Part shown: one piece after another, positions 1 to 8,594 of the stretch
Layout: each line of letters begins with the position of its first letter
How positions within the stretch are numbered: the first letter of the stretch is position 1
Source: Bacillota bacterium
GTDB taxonomy: Bacteria > Bacillota > Clostridia > Christensenellales > Aristaeellaceae
Reading direction: 5' to 3'
Assembly (NCBI GenBank): GCA_023416585.1
Contig: JAEZHM010000105.1
Coordinates: 1 to 64,000 of the forward strand
Length of the DNA stretch: 64,000 bases
Position numbers and translations under genes: made by a program
Notes under the pieces: model-generated
The model's database searches: none
What the model was told of the DNA's origin: nothing
The model's input: only the letters and a program-made list of their open reading frames with translations

Positions 1-105
1 CGCATTTGGTCTTTGACGGAACAATCGCCTTGCGAGAAGGATCACCGCAACGGCTACGCTTACACCGAGGGCCGTACATAGTACCATGGAGAAGAATGAA
101 CGCAT
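1..105 (-). CDS. partial hypothetical protein with N-terminal membrane segment
   Basis: Only the first 35 codons are inside the window. The start ATG (103-105 on the complement) is preceded by an AGAGAGGTG ribosome binding site at good spacing. The peptide begins MRSFFSMVLCTALGV and continues with a long Ala/Val/Ile/Leu stretch followed by Arg-rich residues, which reads as a signal anchor or single membrane helix with a positively charged cytoplasmic edge. Family unknown. It lies 28 bases after the degenerate frame 134-508 on the same strand and may have been its operon partner. Confidence 0.55.
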   Translation of the reverse strand, partial: MRSFFSMVLCTALGVSVAVAVILLARRLFRQRPNA

Positions 106-133
106 TTTACACACCTCTCTGTACAAAATAATT

Positions 134-508
134 TTATAGTGACCGTGGCTGACCTTCGTAATTGCCTTCGATGTTTAGCCTATGCACTGATAATGTTCCG
201 TTATTGGTTAGCGTGATTTCTTTGGGAACAGGCAGGATGTAATCGAGGATTTTGAGGGTTTTGCCTTTTGGGGCTTCAAGATATTCAGTTCATACAAGCT
301 CTGGTTCATCATGTTTGGAGGAGATCAAGCAAACATACGTATAGGGAAAATCCTGTGACAGTAATCTGTTCAGCACTTGTGTGACGGGCATTGTTTCCGG
401 GAACACACATTCGATCGCACCGCAGCCGCTGCAGCTTATCTTGCCATGCAAGCAAGTTCCTTGTATCAAATACTCTTTAGAACGACAACAGGATCTGCCA
501 GCCAGCAT
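134..508 (-). pseudogene. hypothetical protein frame interrupted by an in-frame TGA
   Basis: One minus-strand frame reads from an ATG at 508 to a TAA at 134-136 with a single TGA at 290-292. The part before the TGA has several cysteines (for example CSGCGAIEC) and a plausible DFPYTYVCLISSKHDEPELV stretch. The part after it (YLEAPKGKTLKILDYILPV, then a segment ending EGQPRSL) also reads like genuine coding sequence. Continuity of protein-like sequence on both sides argues for a nonsense mutation in a real gene. Recoding at UGA is possible, but no convincing SECIS-like hairpin was seen. Family not recognised. No good ribosome binding site precedes 508, so the true 5' end may lie in the degenerate stretch upstream. 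Confidence 0.45.
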
Positions 509-875
509 AGCTAATCAATGGAATCCAGAATAAAACAATCATTAATAAATATATTATACATATACTCGCTTTTTTATCAATCTCAAAGTAGTAAATATTT
601 CCCTGGAATAGAAAGTGTTTGCGCAGAGAACTACAAAGGTCTCGACAACAATGAGGTCACAGCCAGAGAGCAATGTACTGGATAAAAATCTCTACACCCA
701 AAGACAAGAACGGCACAGCAGCTACAGGCAATATGTAGAACCAAGTTATATGCAGAGCAATCCTCTGCCCCAGCATAGAGATTTGTGCTTCTTGTGGGTG
801 CATCATTGCACGATTACACGGGAGCCTTTGGAGATCGTGTATTTTTGAGTTCCCTGAGGCACTTTCCTCTGGCAA
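477..875 (-). pseudogene. degenerate membrane-protein frame, also interrupted by TGA
   Basis: A single minus-strand frame runs from 875 to a TAA at 477-479 with one internal TGA at 657-659. The upstream part carries a hydrophobic helix (around FYILPVAAVPFLSLG). The downstream part carries a second one (around IIYLLMIVLFWIPLISYAG) preceded by a charged stretch. Its end overlaps the start of the 134-508 frame. The pattern fits a decayed gene, or a chain of small coupled frames, in an AT-rich part of the window. Function unknown. A separate frame ending near 803 (ending SKGSRVIVQ) is also protein-like and may be an earlier piece of the same gene displaced by a frameshift. Confidence 0.3.
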
Positions 876-1025
876 CCGCGAACGTCAATATGCCGCCTGT
901 GAGTTCGCCCGTGTATTCCTGCAGAAAGAACGCTGAAAGTCAGCATTTCATGGGAGATTTGCTGGCAAACAAAGAAGCCTGCCGAAATCGGCAAGCTTCT
1001 TTGCACCAACGAATGTCGGTATTGA

Positions 1026-1114
1026 TGGCGGAGAAGGTGGGATTCGAACCCACGTGCCCTTGCGGACAACCGCATTTCGAGTGCGGCTCGTTGCGACCAC
1101 TTCGATACTTCTCC
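1026..1114 (-). tRNA. tRNA-Ser (anticodon CGA)
   Basis: On the complement the 89-nt sequence folds as a class II tRNA: acceptor arms GGAGAAG and CTTCTCC, anticodon stem CCGCA/TGCGG with loop CTCGAAA (anticodon CGA, reads UCG), a long variable arm, a T arm GTGGG-TTCGAAT-CCCAC, discriminator G and an encoded CCA end. The long variable arm is diagnostic of serine (or leucine) tRNAs, and CGA assigns it to serine. Confidence 0.97.
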
Positions 1115-1346
1115 AGACTTGCAAAATTATATCATGGCGGACGGTGCATTGCAAGTAGTGGATTGGGCTGAAACCTGCAGGGAACAGAGACGATTGCCAT
1201 AAGCGGCCCTGGAGATGAAAAGCATCTTAAGTCCTGCCTTCAAAGTACCAATGCCTGTTGATTTTCCCTGCCAGGCAGGAATACATCTACCTTACAGGGA
1301 AATGAAAATAAACATATGTGTGCCCCGTAAAAAGGATGGGAAGATC

Positions 1347-2129
1347 ATGGCGGAGTTTGAGTATATGCCGGCGCTGCACTTTTTCGTGCACCGCATATGC
1401 ACGCCCAAATGGCTGATCCTGCGGCAGAACATCGATTTCAACGATCTGACGTATGTGTACGCGGGGAAGGGATATTATCTGGTGGACGGGGAGCGGATCG
1501 ATGTATACCCCGGCTGCCTGCTATGCATACCCAGCGGCCACTGGCGGGAAGCGTATACCGACCCCAAGGATACGCTGCGGCTGTACGCGATGAATTACAA
1601 TATGTATGACTTCGAGCGCAATCCCATCGCGCCGCAGCTGCCGCTTTGCTTGAACATAGGCATCAATAAGGAGCTGATATACAGCCTGGATACGCTTGGC
1701 CGTATATGGGCGCTGAAAGAGCCCACCTATCCGCTGATGGCCGCCTCCACATTTTTGAGCATACTGAGCATGATCCTGATGCTGGTAAAGTCTGAAAAGA
1801 CGGCCTACGGGGACGCACGGGTGAAGATGGTGGCGGACTATGTTCTTTCCCATATGAACAGCCGGATCCTCACCAAGGATCTGGTGGAATTGACATCGCT
1901 GCATCCCGTGTACTTGAACTCGCTGGTGCAAAAGCACACGGGGTATACGCTGCGCAATTTTATCAACCGCATCAAAACCAATGTGGCGGAAGATATCATT
2001 GTACACGAAAAAATACCCATCAACGAGGCGGCGGCTCGCTGCGGGTATTCGGACATCTACTATTTCAGCAAGACATTTAAGAAGCTGAAGGGCTATCCAC
2101 CCTCCTATACCAAGAAAGCGAAAACGTAA
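1347..2129 (+). CDS. AraC family transcriptional regulator
   Basis: This is a predicted DNA-binding regulator of about 260 residues. The C-terminal ~100 residues carry the double helix-turn-helix of the AraC family, ending in the usual signature (AARCGYSDIYYFSKTFKKL then GYPPSYTK). The N-terminal half has the small cupin-like sensor typical of sugar-responsive members (YVYAGKGYYLVDGERIDVYPG). An ATG at 1215 would extend it, but only a GGAG one base before the ATG supports that; the ATG at 1347 has AAGGATGG at normal spacing and begins just before the conserved sensor, so I prefer it. It is monocistronic, ahead of a convergent small gene and a LacI gene. The effector and target are not visible; nearby sugar transport and glycosidase genes are candidates. 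Confidence 0.85.
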   Translation: MAEFEYMPALHFFVHRICTPKWLILRQNIDFNDLTYVYAGKGYYLVDGERIDVYPGCLLCIPSGHWREAYTDPKDTLRLYAMNYNMYDFERNPIAPQLPLCLNIGINKELIYSLDTLGRIWALKEPTYPLMAASTFLSILSMILMLVKSEKTAYGDARVKMVADYVLSHMNSRILTKDLVELTSLHPVYLNSLVQKHTGYTLRNFINRIKTNVAEDIIVHEKIPINEAAARCGYSDIYYFSKTFKKLKGYPPSYTKKAKT

Positions 2130-2179
2130 GGCGCATGAGGTTATACAAGGCCTTCCTGCTTAAAGCATGCAATGGCTTG

Positions 2180-2473
2180 TTACGGAAAGAAACCTTCCAC
2201 CCGGCATGCCTCCGGAAACGCCGCGAAGCAGGAGGCCCAGGGGCTTTTAAACGGCGCGATCGGTGCGATTTCCAGGGCTTGCTGCATTTCTGCCGCCAGC
2301 CGCATGATCACCGCTCCGCGGTGGATATAGCAGGGATGCGGATCGTTGAAATAGTGAATGCTCTTCTGGATGATAACCTCTTCCGGGAAGGGCAGGTTGG
2401 TAGGCAGGCCCTCGAAAAGTATGGCGCCGCCTTGATCCAAAACGCGCATATACATGAGGCTTTTTTTCTTCAT
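2180..2473 (-). CDS. small conserved-looking hypothetical protein
   Basis: This 97-residue frame starts MKKKSLMYMRVLDQGG, with CAGGAG five bases before the ATG. An ATG five codons upstream lacks such a site. The product is soluble and mixed in composition, with motifs such as HYFNDPHPCYIHRG and a central amphipathic MRLAAEMQQALE. No signal peptide, membrane helix or catalytic motif is seen, and I do not recognise the family. It sits convergent to the AraC gene and divergent from the LacI gene at 2743, so it appears to be transcribed alone. The region upstream (2474-2742) shows no other gene. Confidence 0.55.
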   Translation of the reverse strand: MKKKSLMYMRVLDQGGAILFEGLPTNLPFPEEVIIQKSIHYFNDPHPCYIHRGAVIMRLAAEMQQALEIAPIAPFKSPWASCFAAFPEACRVEGFFP

Positions 2474-2742
2474 AAAACTCCTGTACATGTTTCAAATAGT
2501 AAGGCAATCGTCTTTTGAAGCCGGGCAGGGCTGAATTTCTGCTTTCGACAGCCCGTTCGTTTTCTCCTGCCGCATTTGATCCTTTGGCGATTCCCCCCAT
2601 CACATATTATGTGCGCGGGTAAGAGGATGAAACTAAAGTCCAGCAAAGCCATCATGGCTTAAATGCGGGAATCTTTAGGCACTTGATTGACATGCTGCAA
2701 AAGGCAGTTTATGATGAAAAAAACAGGGAAGAAGGTGGACAT

Positions 2743-3768
2743 TTGTCCGTTACCATCAAACAGATCGCCGACCTTTGCGGCGTATCCAGGGGTACGGTGG
2801 ACCGTGTGCTGAACAAGCGCGGCAAGGTTCACCCAAGAACCCAGGAGCTGATTGAAAATACGATTGCGCAATTGGGTTATACCCCCAACATCGCCGGAAA
2901 AGCGCTGGCAGCCAGGAAGCGGCCTCTGACCTTAGGGGTGGTGCTTTCCTCGGAGGGCAACCCATTTTTTGACGACGTGATACGAGGCATTCATCAAGCC
3001 CAGCTAGAGCTGCGGGATTTTGGCGTACGGGTGAAGATACGCAAACTTAAGGGATATGTACCCAGGGAGCAGCTTCACCAGATCTCGCAGCTTTCGGAAG
3101 AGGGGATGGACGGGCTGATCCTCCACCCCATCTTTGATTCCGCCATTGAGCAAAAGATACGTGAACTCAAGGAGCAGAACATATTCACCGTGACCGTGAA
3201 TACGGATATTCCGGAAAGTGCAAGGCTTTGCTATATCGGCAGCGATTATGAAAAAGGCGGCATCATGGCGGCAGGTATGGTCTCCCTCATCACGCAGGGC
3301 AGCGCACGCCTGGGCATCGTAAAGGGCGCCGACAACATACTGGGCCACCAGCAGCGGCTGGAAGGTTTTTTAAGGCGTCTGAAAGAAGGAACAGAAAACA
3401 TCACCGTTGTGGATTACGCCAAGACCCAGGATGACAACGACATCGCCTACAATTCCACCAGGAGCATGCTGGAAAGGAACAAGGATATAAGCGCCCTGTA
3501 TGTGGTTGGCGCCGGAATGGCCGGGGTATGCCAGGCGCTTGTTTCCCTGAACCTGCAAAACCGTGTGGCGGTGGTGGGGTTCGACAGCGTGCCTGACACG
3601 GTGGAGATGATGAAGAAGGGCATCGTGCGTGCCGTGATCTGCCAGCACCCCTTCACCCAGGGCTACCGGGCGGTAAAGGCGGCTTACGATTACCTGGTGG
3701 GCGGCGTTCAGCCGGCGCCGGATTATTGTTTGGTGCAAAACGAGATCATGATACTGGAGAGTTTATAA
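2743..3768 (+). CDS. LacI family transcriptional regulator
   Basis: The N-terminus carries a classical LacI helix-turn-helix (TIKQIADLCGVSRGTVDRVL) followed by the hinge region, then a periplasmic-binding-protein-like sensor domain of about 270 residues with sugar-binding style motifs (GVVLSSEGNPFFDDVIRG, VVGFDSVPDTVEMMKKG). I place the start at TTG 2743, which has GAAGGTGG at the right distance and puts the helix-turn-helix at the very N-terminus. Upstream in-frame starts (TTG 2683, ATG 2692) lack a ribosome binding site. Length ~341 residues is normal. The sensor resembles the ribose/galactose-type binding fold; the ligand cannot be told. It is followed directly by a strong terminator. Confidence 0.88.
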   Translation: MSVTIKQIADLCGVSRGTVDRVLNKRGKVHPRTQELIENTIAQLGYTPNIAGKALAARKRPLTLGVVLSSEGNPFFDDVIRGIHQAQLELRDFGVRVKIRKLKGYVPREQLHQISQLSEEGMDGLILHPIFDSAIEQKIRELKEQNIFTVTVNTDIPESARLCYIGSDYEKGGIMAAGMVSLITQGSARLGIVKGADNILGHQQRLEGFLRRLKEGTENITVVDYAKTQDDNDIAYNSTRSMLERNKDISALYVVGAGMAGVCQALVSLNLQNRVAVVGFDSVPDTVEMMKKGIVRAVICQHPFTQGYRAVKAAYDYLVGGVQPAPDYCLVQNEIMILESL

Positions 3769-3790
3769 GGAATATTCATCTGAAAAAGGA

Positions 3791-3827
3791 TGCCGGAAAC
3801 GCAATCATCGTTTCCGGCAGTTTTTTA
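3791..3827 (+). terminator. Rho-independent terminator after LacI gene
   Basis: Ten-base-pair GC-rich hairpin (GCCGGAAACG / CGTTTCCGGC) followed by TTTTTT, 23 bases after the stop codon of the LacI gene at 2743-3768. Confidence 0.9.
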
Positions 3828-3858
3828 TAAGCATGAATGCATCCGGCGGACCGTCGTA

Positions 3859-3890
3859 TGTCATCCTGAGGGCTACGTCCGAAGGATCTT
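3859..3890. repeat. half copy of TCATCCTGAG / GAAGGATC intergenic repeat
   Basis: The stretch TGTCATCCTGAGGGCTACG followed by TCCGAAGGATCTT matches the left arm of the fuller inverted copy at 43641-43725 with few differences. It sits between convergent genes. The family appears to be a short non-coding dispersed repeat. Confidence 0.65.
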
Positions 3891-3964
3891 ACCTATGGTA
3901 TATAGCCATCTCCCACTGACATTTTCATGGCTCGCATTCCACAGCTTCTGTTATTGCCGGAGCA

Positions 3965-4981
3965 CTACGCCCGTATCGTCCGCACGGTTTCACCGGGCAG
4001 AAGCTTTCCCTCCACCACCACGATGTCGGAACCTGCGGTTTGGGGATTTTCAATCCTGTCTATCAGGCTTACGGCAGCTTCCGCGCCGATACGCTTGGTG
4101 TCCTGCCTTATGGTGGTAAGCTTGGGCTGCAATAGCTGCATAAGCTCAATGCCGTCATAGCCTGCGATGGAAATATCCTGCGGGATGTTTAGCCCCGCCG
4201 CGTGTATGGCCTCTATGCCGCCCAGCGCCGCGTAGTCGTCGGACAAAAGGATGCAGGTGGGGCGAACAGGCAATTGCAGGATCTGGGTAACCGCTTTGTT
4301 GGCGCTGGATGGATTCGTATAGGCGCATTCCACCATATACTCGGGCGGAATGGGAAGGTTCAGTTCCCGCATGGTGCGGTAAAAACCAGTGATACGGCTT
4401 TCCGTAACGGCGGAGCGCAAACCGTGCACAAAGGCGATCCGCCGGTGTCCCTGATCATACACGTACCGTATCAGATCCCGCATGCCGCTCAGGTTATCCG
4501 AAAGGATGCAGGTCCTGTTGTTGAATATGTGATCAATGGTGACGATAGGCAGGTCGGATGCGATAAGGTCAATGACCTCCGGCGCAAAGAAATCCACACA
4601 GGCCAGGCAGACACCGTCCACATTGCGGTAGCGGCAGTGCTCCAGATACGTCATATTCGTACGGCCGATGTTGTGGTTGATGAAGGTGATATCGTAGCCC
4701 TTAAGCTCCGCTTCCGTTTTGAAGCTGTCCAGAACAGCGGCAAAGTAGTTGTGGGTCAAGCCGCTGTTGTTGTCATCCACAAAAAGAACGCCCAGGTTGT
4801 AGGTGCGGTTGGTTTTTAACGCACGGGCCAGAGAATTGGGGTGATAGCCCACCTCTTTTGCCGTGCGCAATACCAGTTCTTTTGTCGCCTCGCTGACGTC
4901 GCTGTAGTTGTTGAGCGCCTTGCTTACCGTGGAAACGGATAGGCCGCACCTTGCGGATACTTCCTTGATGGTAACGGTCAT
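3965..4981 (-). CDS. LacI family transcriptional regulator of the adjacent sugar ABC importer
   Basis: About 338 residues: an N-terminal LacI helix-turn-helix (TIKEVSARCGLSVSTVSKAL), then a sugar-sensing domain with the usual LacI/GalR motifs (GYHPNSLARAL in the hinge, SDDYAALGGIEAIHAAGL, SIAGYDGIELMQLLQP, TTIRQD). The start at 4981 has AAAGGAGAG six bases upstream; an in-frame ATG nine codons earlier does not. A likely promoter lies just upstream on the same strand (TATAAT at 5029-5034 with TTGCTC 18 bases before it). It is the last gene behind the binding-protein/permease cluster 5249-8448 but is separated from it by a terminator, so it is probably expressed mainly from its own promoter and controls that cluster. 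Confidence 0.9.
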   Translation of the reverse strand: MTVTIKEVSARCGLSVSTVSKALNNYSDVSEATKELVLRTAKEVGYHPNSLARALKTNRTYNLGVLFVDDNNSGLTHNYFAAVLDSFKTEAELKGYDITFINHNIGRTNMTYLEHCRYRNVDGVCLACVDFFAPEVIDLIASDLPIVTIDHIFNNRTCILSDNLSGMRDLIRYVYDQGHRRIAFVHGLRSAVTESRITGFYRTMRELNLPIPPEYMVECAYTNPSSANKAVTQILQLPVRPTCILLSDDYAALGGIEAIHAAGLNIPQDISIAGYDGIELMQLLQPKLTTIRQDTKRIGAEAAVSLIDRIENPQTAGSDIVVVEGKLLPGETVRTIRA

Positions 4982-5165
4982 ATAGCTCTCCTTTAATTGG
5001 ATCATCAATACAAAAATTGCTTTAAAACATTATAAGGCGAAAAGCATAATAAGAGCAAGGGCGATTGCGAAAATTCCCGAAAATGATAGCAGCCGGAATG
5101 AAGAGCCATTCGATGAAAGATCAGCACTGCACCGGCGCAATGGCTGTTCCCCTATCTTTCCGAGT

Positions 5166-5223
5166 CAAAAAACCCATTTTCGCGCTCAAAGCCGCTTGGC
5201 ATGATTTCACGCGAAAACGGGTT
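5166..5223 (-). terminator. terminator of the sugar ABC importer operon
   Basis: On the complement a 14-bp stem with one mismatch (arms AACCCGTTTTCGCG and CGCGAAAATGGGTT) is followed by TTTTTT. It lies 25 bases after the stop codon of the permease gene 5249-6127 and separates that operon from the LacI gene. Confidence 0.85.
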
Positions 5224-5248
5224 CGTATGCTTTAAGGTTTACAAGGGA

Positions 5249-6127
5249 TCAGCCTTTCACGCTGCCCAGCGTTACACCACGGACAATAAATCTGCTCAAG
5301 AAAAGATATACGATGATGATCGGCAGAATGGCAAGCGCAATCGCCATATAGACCTGGCCCATATCAAACTTCAGCCAGTCAGCGCTGCGCAGCTGCGCGA
5401 TCAGTATCGGCAGTGTCTTTTTAGCAGCGCTTTTGATAATCAAGGCGGGAAGGAAGTAATTGTTCCAGGCAGAAACGAAAGTAAAAATGGCCTGAACGGC
5501 GATGGCCGGCTTCATGATCGGAAGCACGATACGGTTGTAGGTGGCAAACTCACCAGATCCGTCAATGCGTGCTGCCTCTACGATTTCCAGCGGCAGGATG
5601 CTTTCCATATACTGTTTCATGAAGAAGAAGACAATCGGTGAAGATATGGCGGGTACGATCAGGGGGAGGTATGAATCCATCCAGCCCCAGCCGGAAAGTA
5701 TGCGTAAGAAACCTAGCGTTACCACTTGAGACGGCACTGTCATCACAAGCAGAATGAACTTGAACGCGAAATTTCTAAGTTTGAAATCATATGCGTGCAC
5801 CGCATAAGCGGTAAGTGCGGAGAAATACGTGGCCAGCGCTGCGGTGCATGCCGAAATGAAAAGGCTGTTGAGTATGCCCTTGAACATTGGCAGCTGATCG
5901 TTACTCAGCATAGCATTCCAGTTGTTTTGAAGGCTCCTGCCGGGCAGGAAGCTAAAGCCGGTCTGTATTTCACTATTGGCACGTGTGGCGTTGATGATCA
6001 AAATGTAGAAAAAGAACAGGCACAGGAAGCTGATGAACGCAAGAAAGATGTATACGGCAATTCTATATACAGTCAGGCCCGTATGCTTGTCATGCACGGG
6101 ATTGCTTTTCAAATTCGCGCCTATCAT
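5249..6127 (-). CDS. sugar ABC transporter permease, MalG/UgpE type
   Basis: Integral membrane subunit (292 residues) of a CUT1-type carbohydrate importer. About six hydrophobic helices are visible; the cytoplasmic EAA loop near residue 195 reads EAARIDGSGEFATYNRIVLP, the contact point for the ATPase. The C-terminal RFIVRGVTLGSVKG is typical of MalG-type subunits. Its ATG overlaps the stop of the upstream permease gene by four bases (ATGA), implying translational coupling. No ATPase gene is nearby, so a shared MsmX/UgpC-type ATPase elsewhere probably energises it. The sugar is not determinable; neighbouring xylose genes and LacI regulators suggest a plant-derived oligosaccharide. Confidence 0.93.
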   Translation of the reverse strand: MIGANLKSNPVHDKHTGLTVYRIAVYIFLAFISFLCLFFFYILIINATRANSEIQTGFSFLPGRSLQNNWNAMLSNDQLPMFKGILNSLFISACTAALATYFSALTAYAVHAYDFKLRNFAFKFILLVMTVPSQVVTLGFLRILSGWGWMDSYLPLIVPAISSPIVFFFMKQYMESILPLEIVEAARIDGSGEFATYNRIVLPIMKPAIAVQAIFTFVSAWNNYFLPALIIKSAAKKTLPILIAQLRSADWLKFDMGQVYMAIALAILPIIIVYLFLSRFIVRGVTLGSVKG

Positions 6128-7080
6128 GATCTTCCCACCCCCATCTTTGCATACTTCCGTTCTTCCCGTTTTTCCCTTGTCAGCGAGCGGAATACCAGCA
6201 TGCTTAATCCACCGGTAAGGAAAAACATCACCGTGCTCAAAGCGCCGCCCAGGCCGTAATTCTTACTTTTTCCAAGGTAGTTGTTCAGTAGCATGATGAT
6301 GGTCATGCTTGTGCGGTCCGGCGTGCCATTGCCTTTGGTAAGAATCTGCGGGACGTCGAACATCTGCAAGCCGCCAATCATGGAGGTGATGAGAGTATAT
6401 GCAATAATCGGACGCAGCAGGGGCATCGTAACCCGCCAGAAGGTTTGCCACCCGCTTGCGCCATCAATTTCGGAAGCCTCAAACAAAGAACTGTCAATTC
6501 CCATCACGCCGGCCATCAGAATGATGGTGGTGTTACCAAACCACATCAGAAAATTCATCAGAGCAGTCAGTCCACGGGTACCCGCAGTCTGGAAAATGAA
6601 TTGAAATGGCGGAATACCCAGCTGAGCCATCACATTGTTGACGGGGCCGCCGTCAGAGAAAAGCGCGAAGAACAGCATCGCAAACGAGGATGCCATGATC
6701 AGGTTGGGCATGTAAATAACAGTTTTGAAAAAGCCCTGGCCTTTGACCTTGAGGTTCATATCTGTGAACCAAACGGCCAGCAGCAGCGATACGACAAGCT
6801 GGGGGATAAAGCCAAGCAGCCACATCCAGACAGTATTCCACAGATATTTGCCTACATCAGCCTCTATAAACAGCTTCATATAATTTTGAAAACCGACATA
6901 GTTCGGACCAACCTGCTTTAAGCCGGAAAGATAGTTTTCAAAAAAAGAATTATAGAATACGTTAAACAGCGGAACCAGTGTAAAAATCGTAAAGGAAGCA
7001 AAAAAAGGTATCAGGAAGATATATCCCCATTTTCCGTACCGAACGCCCCTATGCTTTTGAATCCTGCCAAGCTGTGCCAT
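6124..7080 (-). CDS. sugar ABC transporter permease, MalF/UgpA type
   Basis: Membrane subunit of about 318 residues forming the heterodimeric channel with the product of 5249-6127. It has six or so membrane helices, and an EAA loop reading FEASEIDGASGWQTFWRVTM, with the conserved Gly and the following P-L-L. I place the start at ATG 7080 (MAQLGRIQKHRG), seven bases after GAGGGA. Earlier in-frame ATGs fall inside or next to an intergenic hairpin and are unlikely. Downstream coupling (ATGA) to the second permease is clear. Confidence 0.92.
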   Translation of the reverse strand: MAQLGRIQKHRGVRYGKWGYIFLIPFFASFTIFTLVPLFNVFYNSFFENYLSGLKQVGPNYVGFQNYMKLFIEADVGKYLWNTVWMWLLGFIPQLVVSLLLAVWFTDMNLKVKGQGFFKTVIYMPNLIMASSFAMLFFALFSDGGPVNNVMAQLGIPPFQFIFQTAGTRGLTALMNFLMWFGNTTIILMAGVMGIDSSLFEASEIDGASGWQTFWRVTMPLLRPIIAYTLITSMIGGLQMFDVPQILTKGNGTPDRTSMTIIMLLNNYLGKSKNYGLGGALSTVMFFLTGGLSMLVFRSLTREKREERKYAKMGVGRS

Positions 7081-7102
7081 AGCCATTCCCTCGCAATCCA
7101 GG

Positions 7103-7134
7103 AAAGCGGGCATAGCAAATGCCATGCCCGCTTT
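7103..7134 (-). terminator. intercistronic hairpin between binding protein and permeases
   Basis: Perfect 11-bp inverted repeat (AAAGCGGGCAT / ATGCCCGCTTT) with a 10-base loop, between the stop of the binding-protein gene and the first permease. There is no long T tract, so it is better read as a partial terminator or mRNA-stabilising stem that keeps binding-protein mRNA more abundant than permease mRNA, a common arrangement in such operons. Confidence 0.7.
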
Positions 7135-7143
7135 CAAAACGTT

Positions 7144-8448
7144 TTAGTGGGTCAGCTCCGGATGGGTTTCTTCCACAGAGGTGAAGAAGTTAGCCCAGGC
7201 GGTGTCCAGATCGACAATACCATTGTAGTAGTCGGTCATGGCAGTCATCAGCCTCTCGGTGCAGGTCTGATCATACATGGTGGACTTTGCGCGGTTGATA
7301 TTCTGGGCATTTTCCAGCATGAGGCCCAGGTAATTCTGGCCGCCCAGGAAGGCGCTGCTGAAATCGCCGGCCGCCATTTCTTGCATTGCGGGAATGTTGT
7401 TGGTGAAGTCATTGTAGGTCTTGGTGATGTTTGCCAGTACATCCTTGTTGGTAGTCATGGTCTTCAGAATGTCGGCAACAAGAGACGCGTTGTCGGTGCC
7501 GGCAGCGCCGCAAATCCAAGTGCCGCCCCAAGAGAAGCCCTGCGGGCCCTGGGTGAACGCCCAGTCACCCCAGGAGCCATTTCCCACGGCCCTATCGGCG
7601 TTTGCATCAGCAAGCGTCCAGCCGGCCAGGCAGAAGTCGATGAACCAGGCGGGTCCGAAATAACCGAAGACCTTGCCATCTTTGCCGGCGCCGGCGCCGC
7701 TCTCGGCAGACCAGAGGTTGGCCTTGTTGTTCCAGCCGTTGTCGGTGTATTTCTTGGTCATTTCAATGTACTTTACGATGGAGGGATCCTTCTGAATCTT
7801 GCCATCCACAACCCAGGGGGCGGTCATGTTGTCGGAGAAGCAGCGGTACGCATCATCAAAGCCGGAGAGCATGAAGTAGCCCTTGGCTTTGGCCTGCTCA
7901 GCAACTGCGTCGAACTTATCCCAGTCCGCCAATGCTTCCTGCACCTTTGCGGGTTCATCGGTACCCAGCACATCCTTGGCGAAGGAACGGCGGTAGATAA
8001 AGCCGCCCGGGCATGCCTGCCAGGAGAGGCCTTTCAGTTTTCCGTTAGAGTCGGTCATGATGTCCTTGGTGTACTGGTACATATTGGCGACGTCTTCATC
8101 GGTGAGGCCAAGATCAGCCTTCACATCCAAAGTATAGTCGGTATCGACATACTTCACGGCATAGTCGGCCTCAACCAGGAACAAGTCGACCTTCTTGTCG
8201 GCTTCTGTATCAGCCTGGGCCAGCAGCGCTTCATCCAAGGCGTTCTGATAAGCGTTGTTGTCGCTGGGGGTGATGACCCAGTTGACGGTCACGCCTTCAG
8301 GCAGCTTGTAAAAAGCTTCAAAGCGGGCCTTGAACTCTTCGTTCCAGCAGTAAATGTTGAGGACTTTGCCCTCTCCGGCGCTCGCGGCCATCGCAAATGC
8401 GGGCACAAGCATCATGACAACCAGGAGAAGAGATACCAGTTTCTTCAT
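7144..8448 (-). CDS. sugar ABC transporter substrate-binding protein
   Basis: Extracytoplasmic solute-binding protein of the CUT1 family, ~434 residues. The start at 8448 follows an AAGGAGG site; MKKLVSLLLVVMML leads a clear Sec signal sequence ending AFAMAASA. No lipobox cysteine is present at the cleavage site, unlike most Gram-positive binding proteins, so the mature protein would be soluble or held by another means. The body begins KVLNIYCWNEEFK and has aromatic residues suited to sugar stacking (for example LSWQACPGG, GSWGDW, FSWGGTWICG). It is the first gene of an operon with two permeases. Upstream lies a TATACA -10 like box (8487-8492 on the complement) and a palindrome that may be the operator. 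Confidence 0.92.
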   Translation of the reverse strand: MKKLVSLLLVVMMLVPAFAMAASAGEGKVLNIYCWNEEFKARFEAFYKLPEGVTVNWVITPSDNNAYQNALDEALLAQADTEADKKVDLFLVEADYAVKYVDTDYTLDVKADLGLTDEDVANMYQYTKDIMTDSNGKLKGLSWQACPGGFIYRRSFAKDVLGTDEPAKVQEALADWDKFDAVAEQAKAKGYFMLSGFDDAYRCFSDNMTAPWVVDGKIQKDPSIVKYIEMTKKYTDNGWNNKANLWSAESGAGAGKDGKVFGYFGPAWFIDFCLAGWTLADANADRAVGNGSWGDWAFTQGPQGFSWGGTWICGAAGTDNASLVADILKTMTTNKDVLANITKTYNDFTNNIPAMQEMAAGDFSSAFLGGQNYLGLMLENAQNINRAKSTMYDQTCTERLMTAMTDYYNGIVDLDTAWANFFTSVEETHPELTH

Positions 8449-8465
8449 GGGTGGACCTCCTTGTT

Positions 8466-8478
8466 GCGGCATTGCCGC
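8466..8478. promoter_or_regulatory. candidate operator of the sugar ABC operon
   Basis: Perfect palindrome GCGGCA-T-TGCCGC with six-base arms, located between a -10 like TATACA (8487-8492, complement) and the AAGGAGG site of the binding-protein gene. Position just downstream of the predicted transcription start is typical for LacI-family repression. The nearby LacI gene (3965-4981) is the natural candidate regulator. Inference only; it could also be a small mRNA hairpin. Confidence 0.4.
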
Positions 8479-8594
8479 TCATTTTTTGTATACCAAACTA
8501 ACCTTGCCGCCTGGACCTTTTTCGAAGCGCTTTAGCCTTAGAATCGGGCCATGTGCCTCTTAAAAAGAACAGGGGCAGGAAACATGTTTGGTAC

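Noticed and set aside
290..292. Selenocysteine UGA
   Set aside because: No Sec-protein family signature around the codon and no convincing SECIS hairpin just downstream; kept only as something to exclude.
1215..1346. N-terminal extension of the AraC protein
   Set aside because: The ATG at 1215 has only a GGAG one base away, and the added 44 residues do not resemble AraC sensors; ATG 1347 has a proper site.
7103..7134. Full terminator ending the binding-protein transcript
   Set aside because: Perfect stem but no T tract, and the permease genes follow without a promoter; better read as a partial processing/stability element.
7051..8535. 494-codon plus-strand frame over the binding-protein gene
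   Set aside because: Antisense of the solute-binding protein gene; no ribosome binding site and no recognisable domain.
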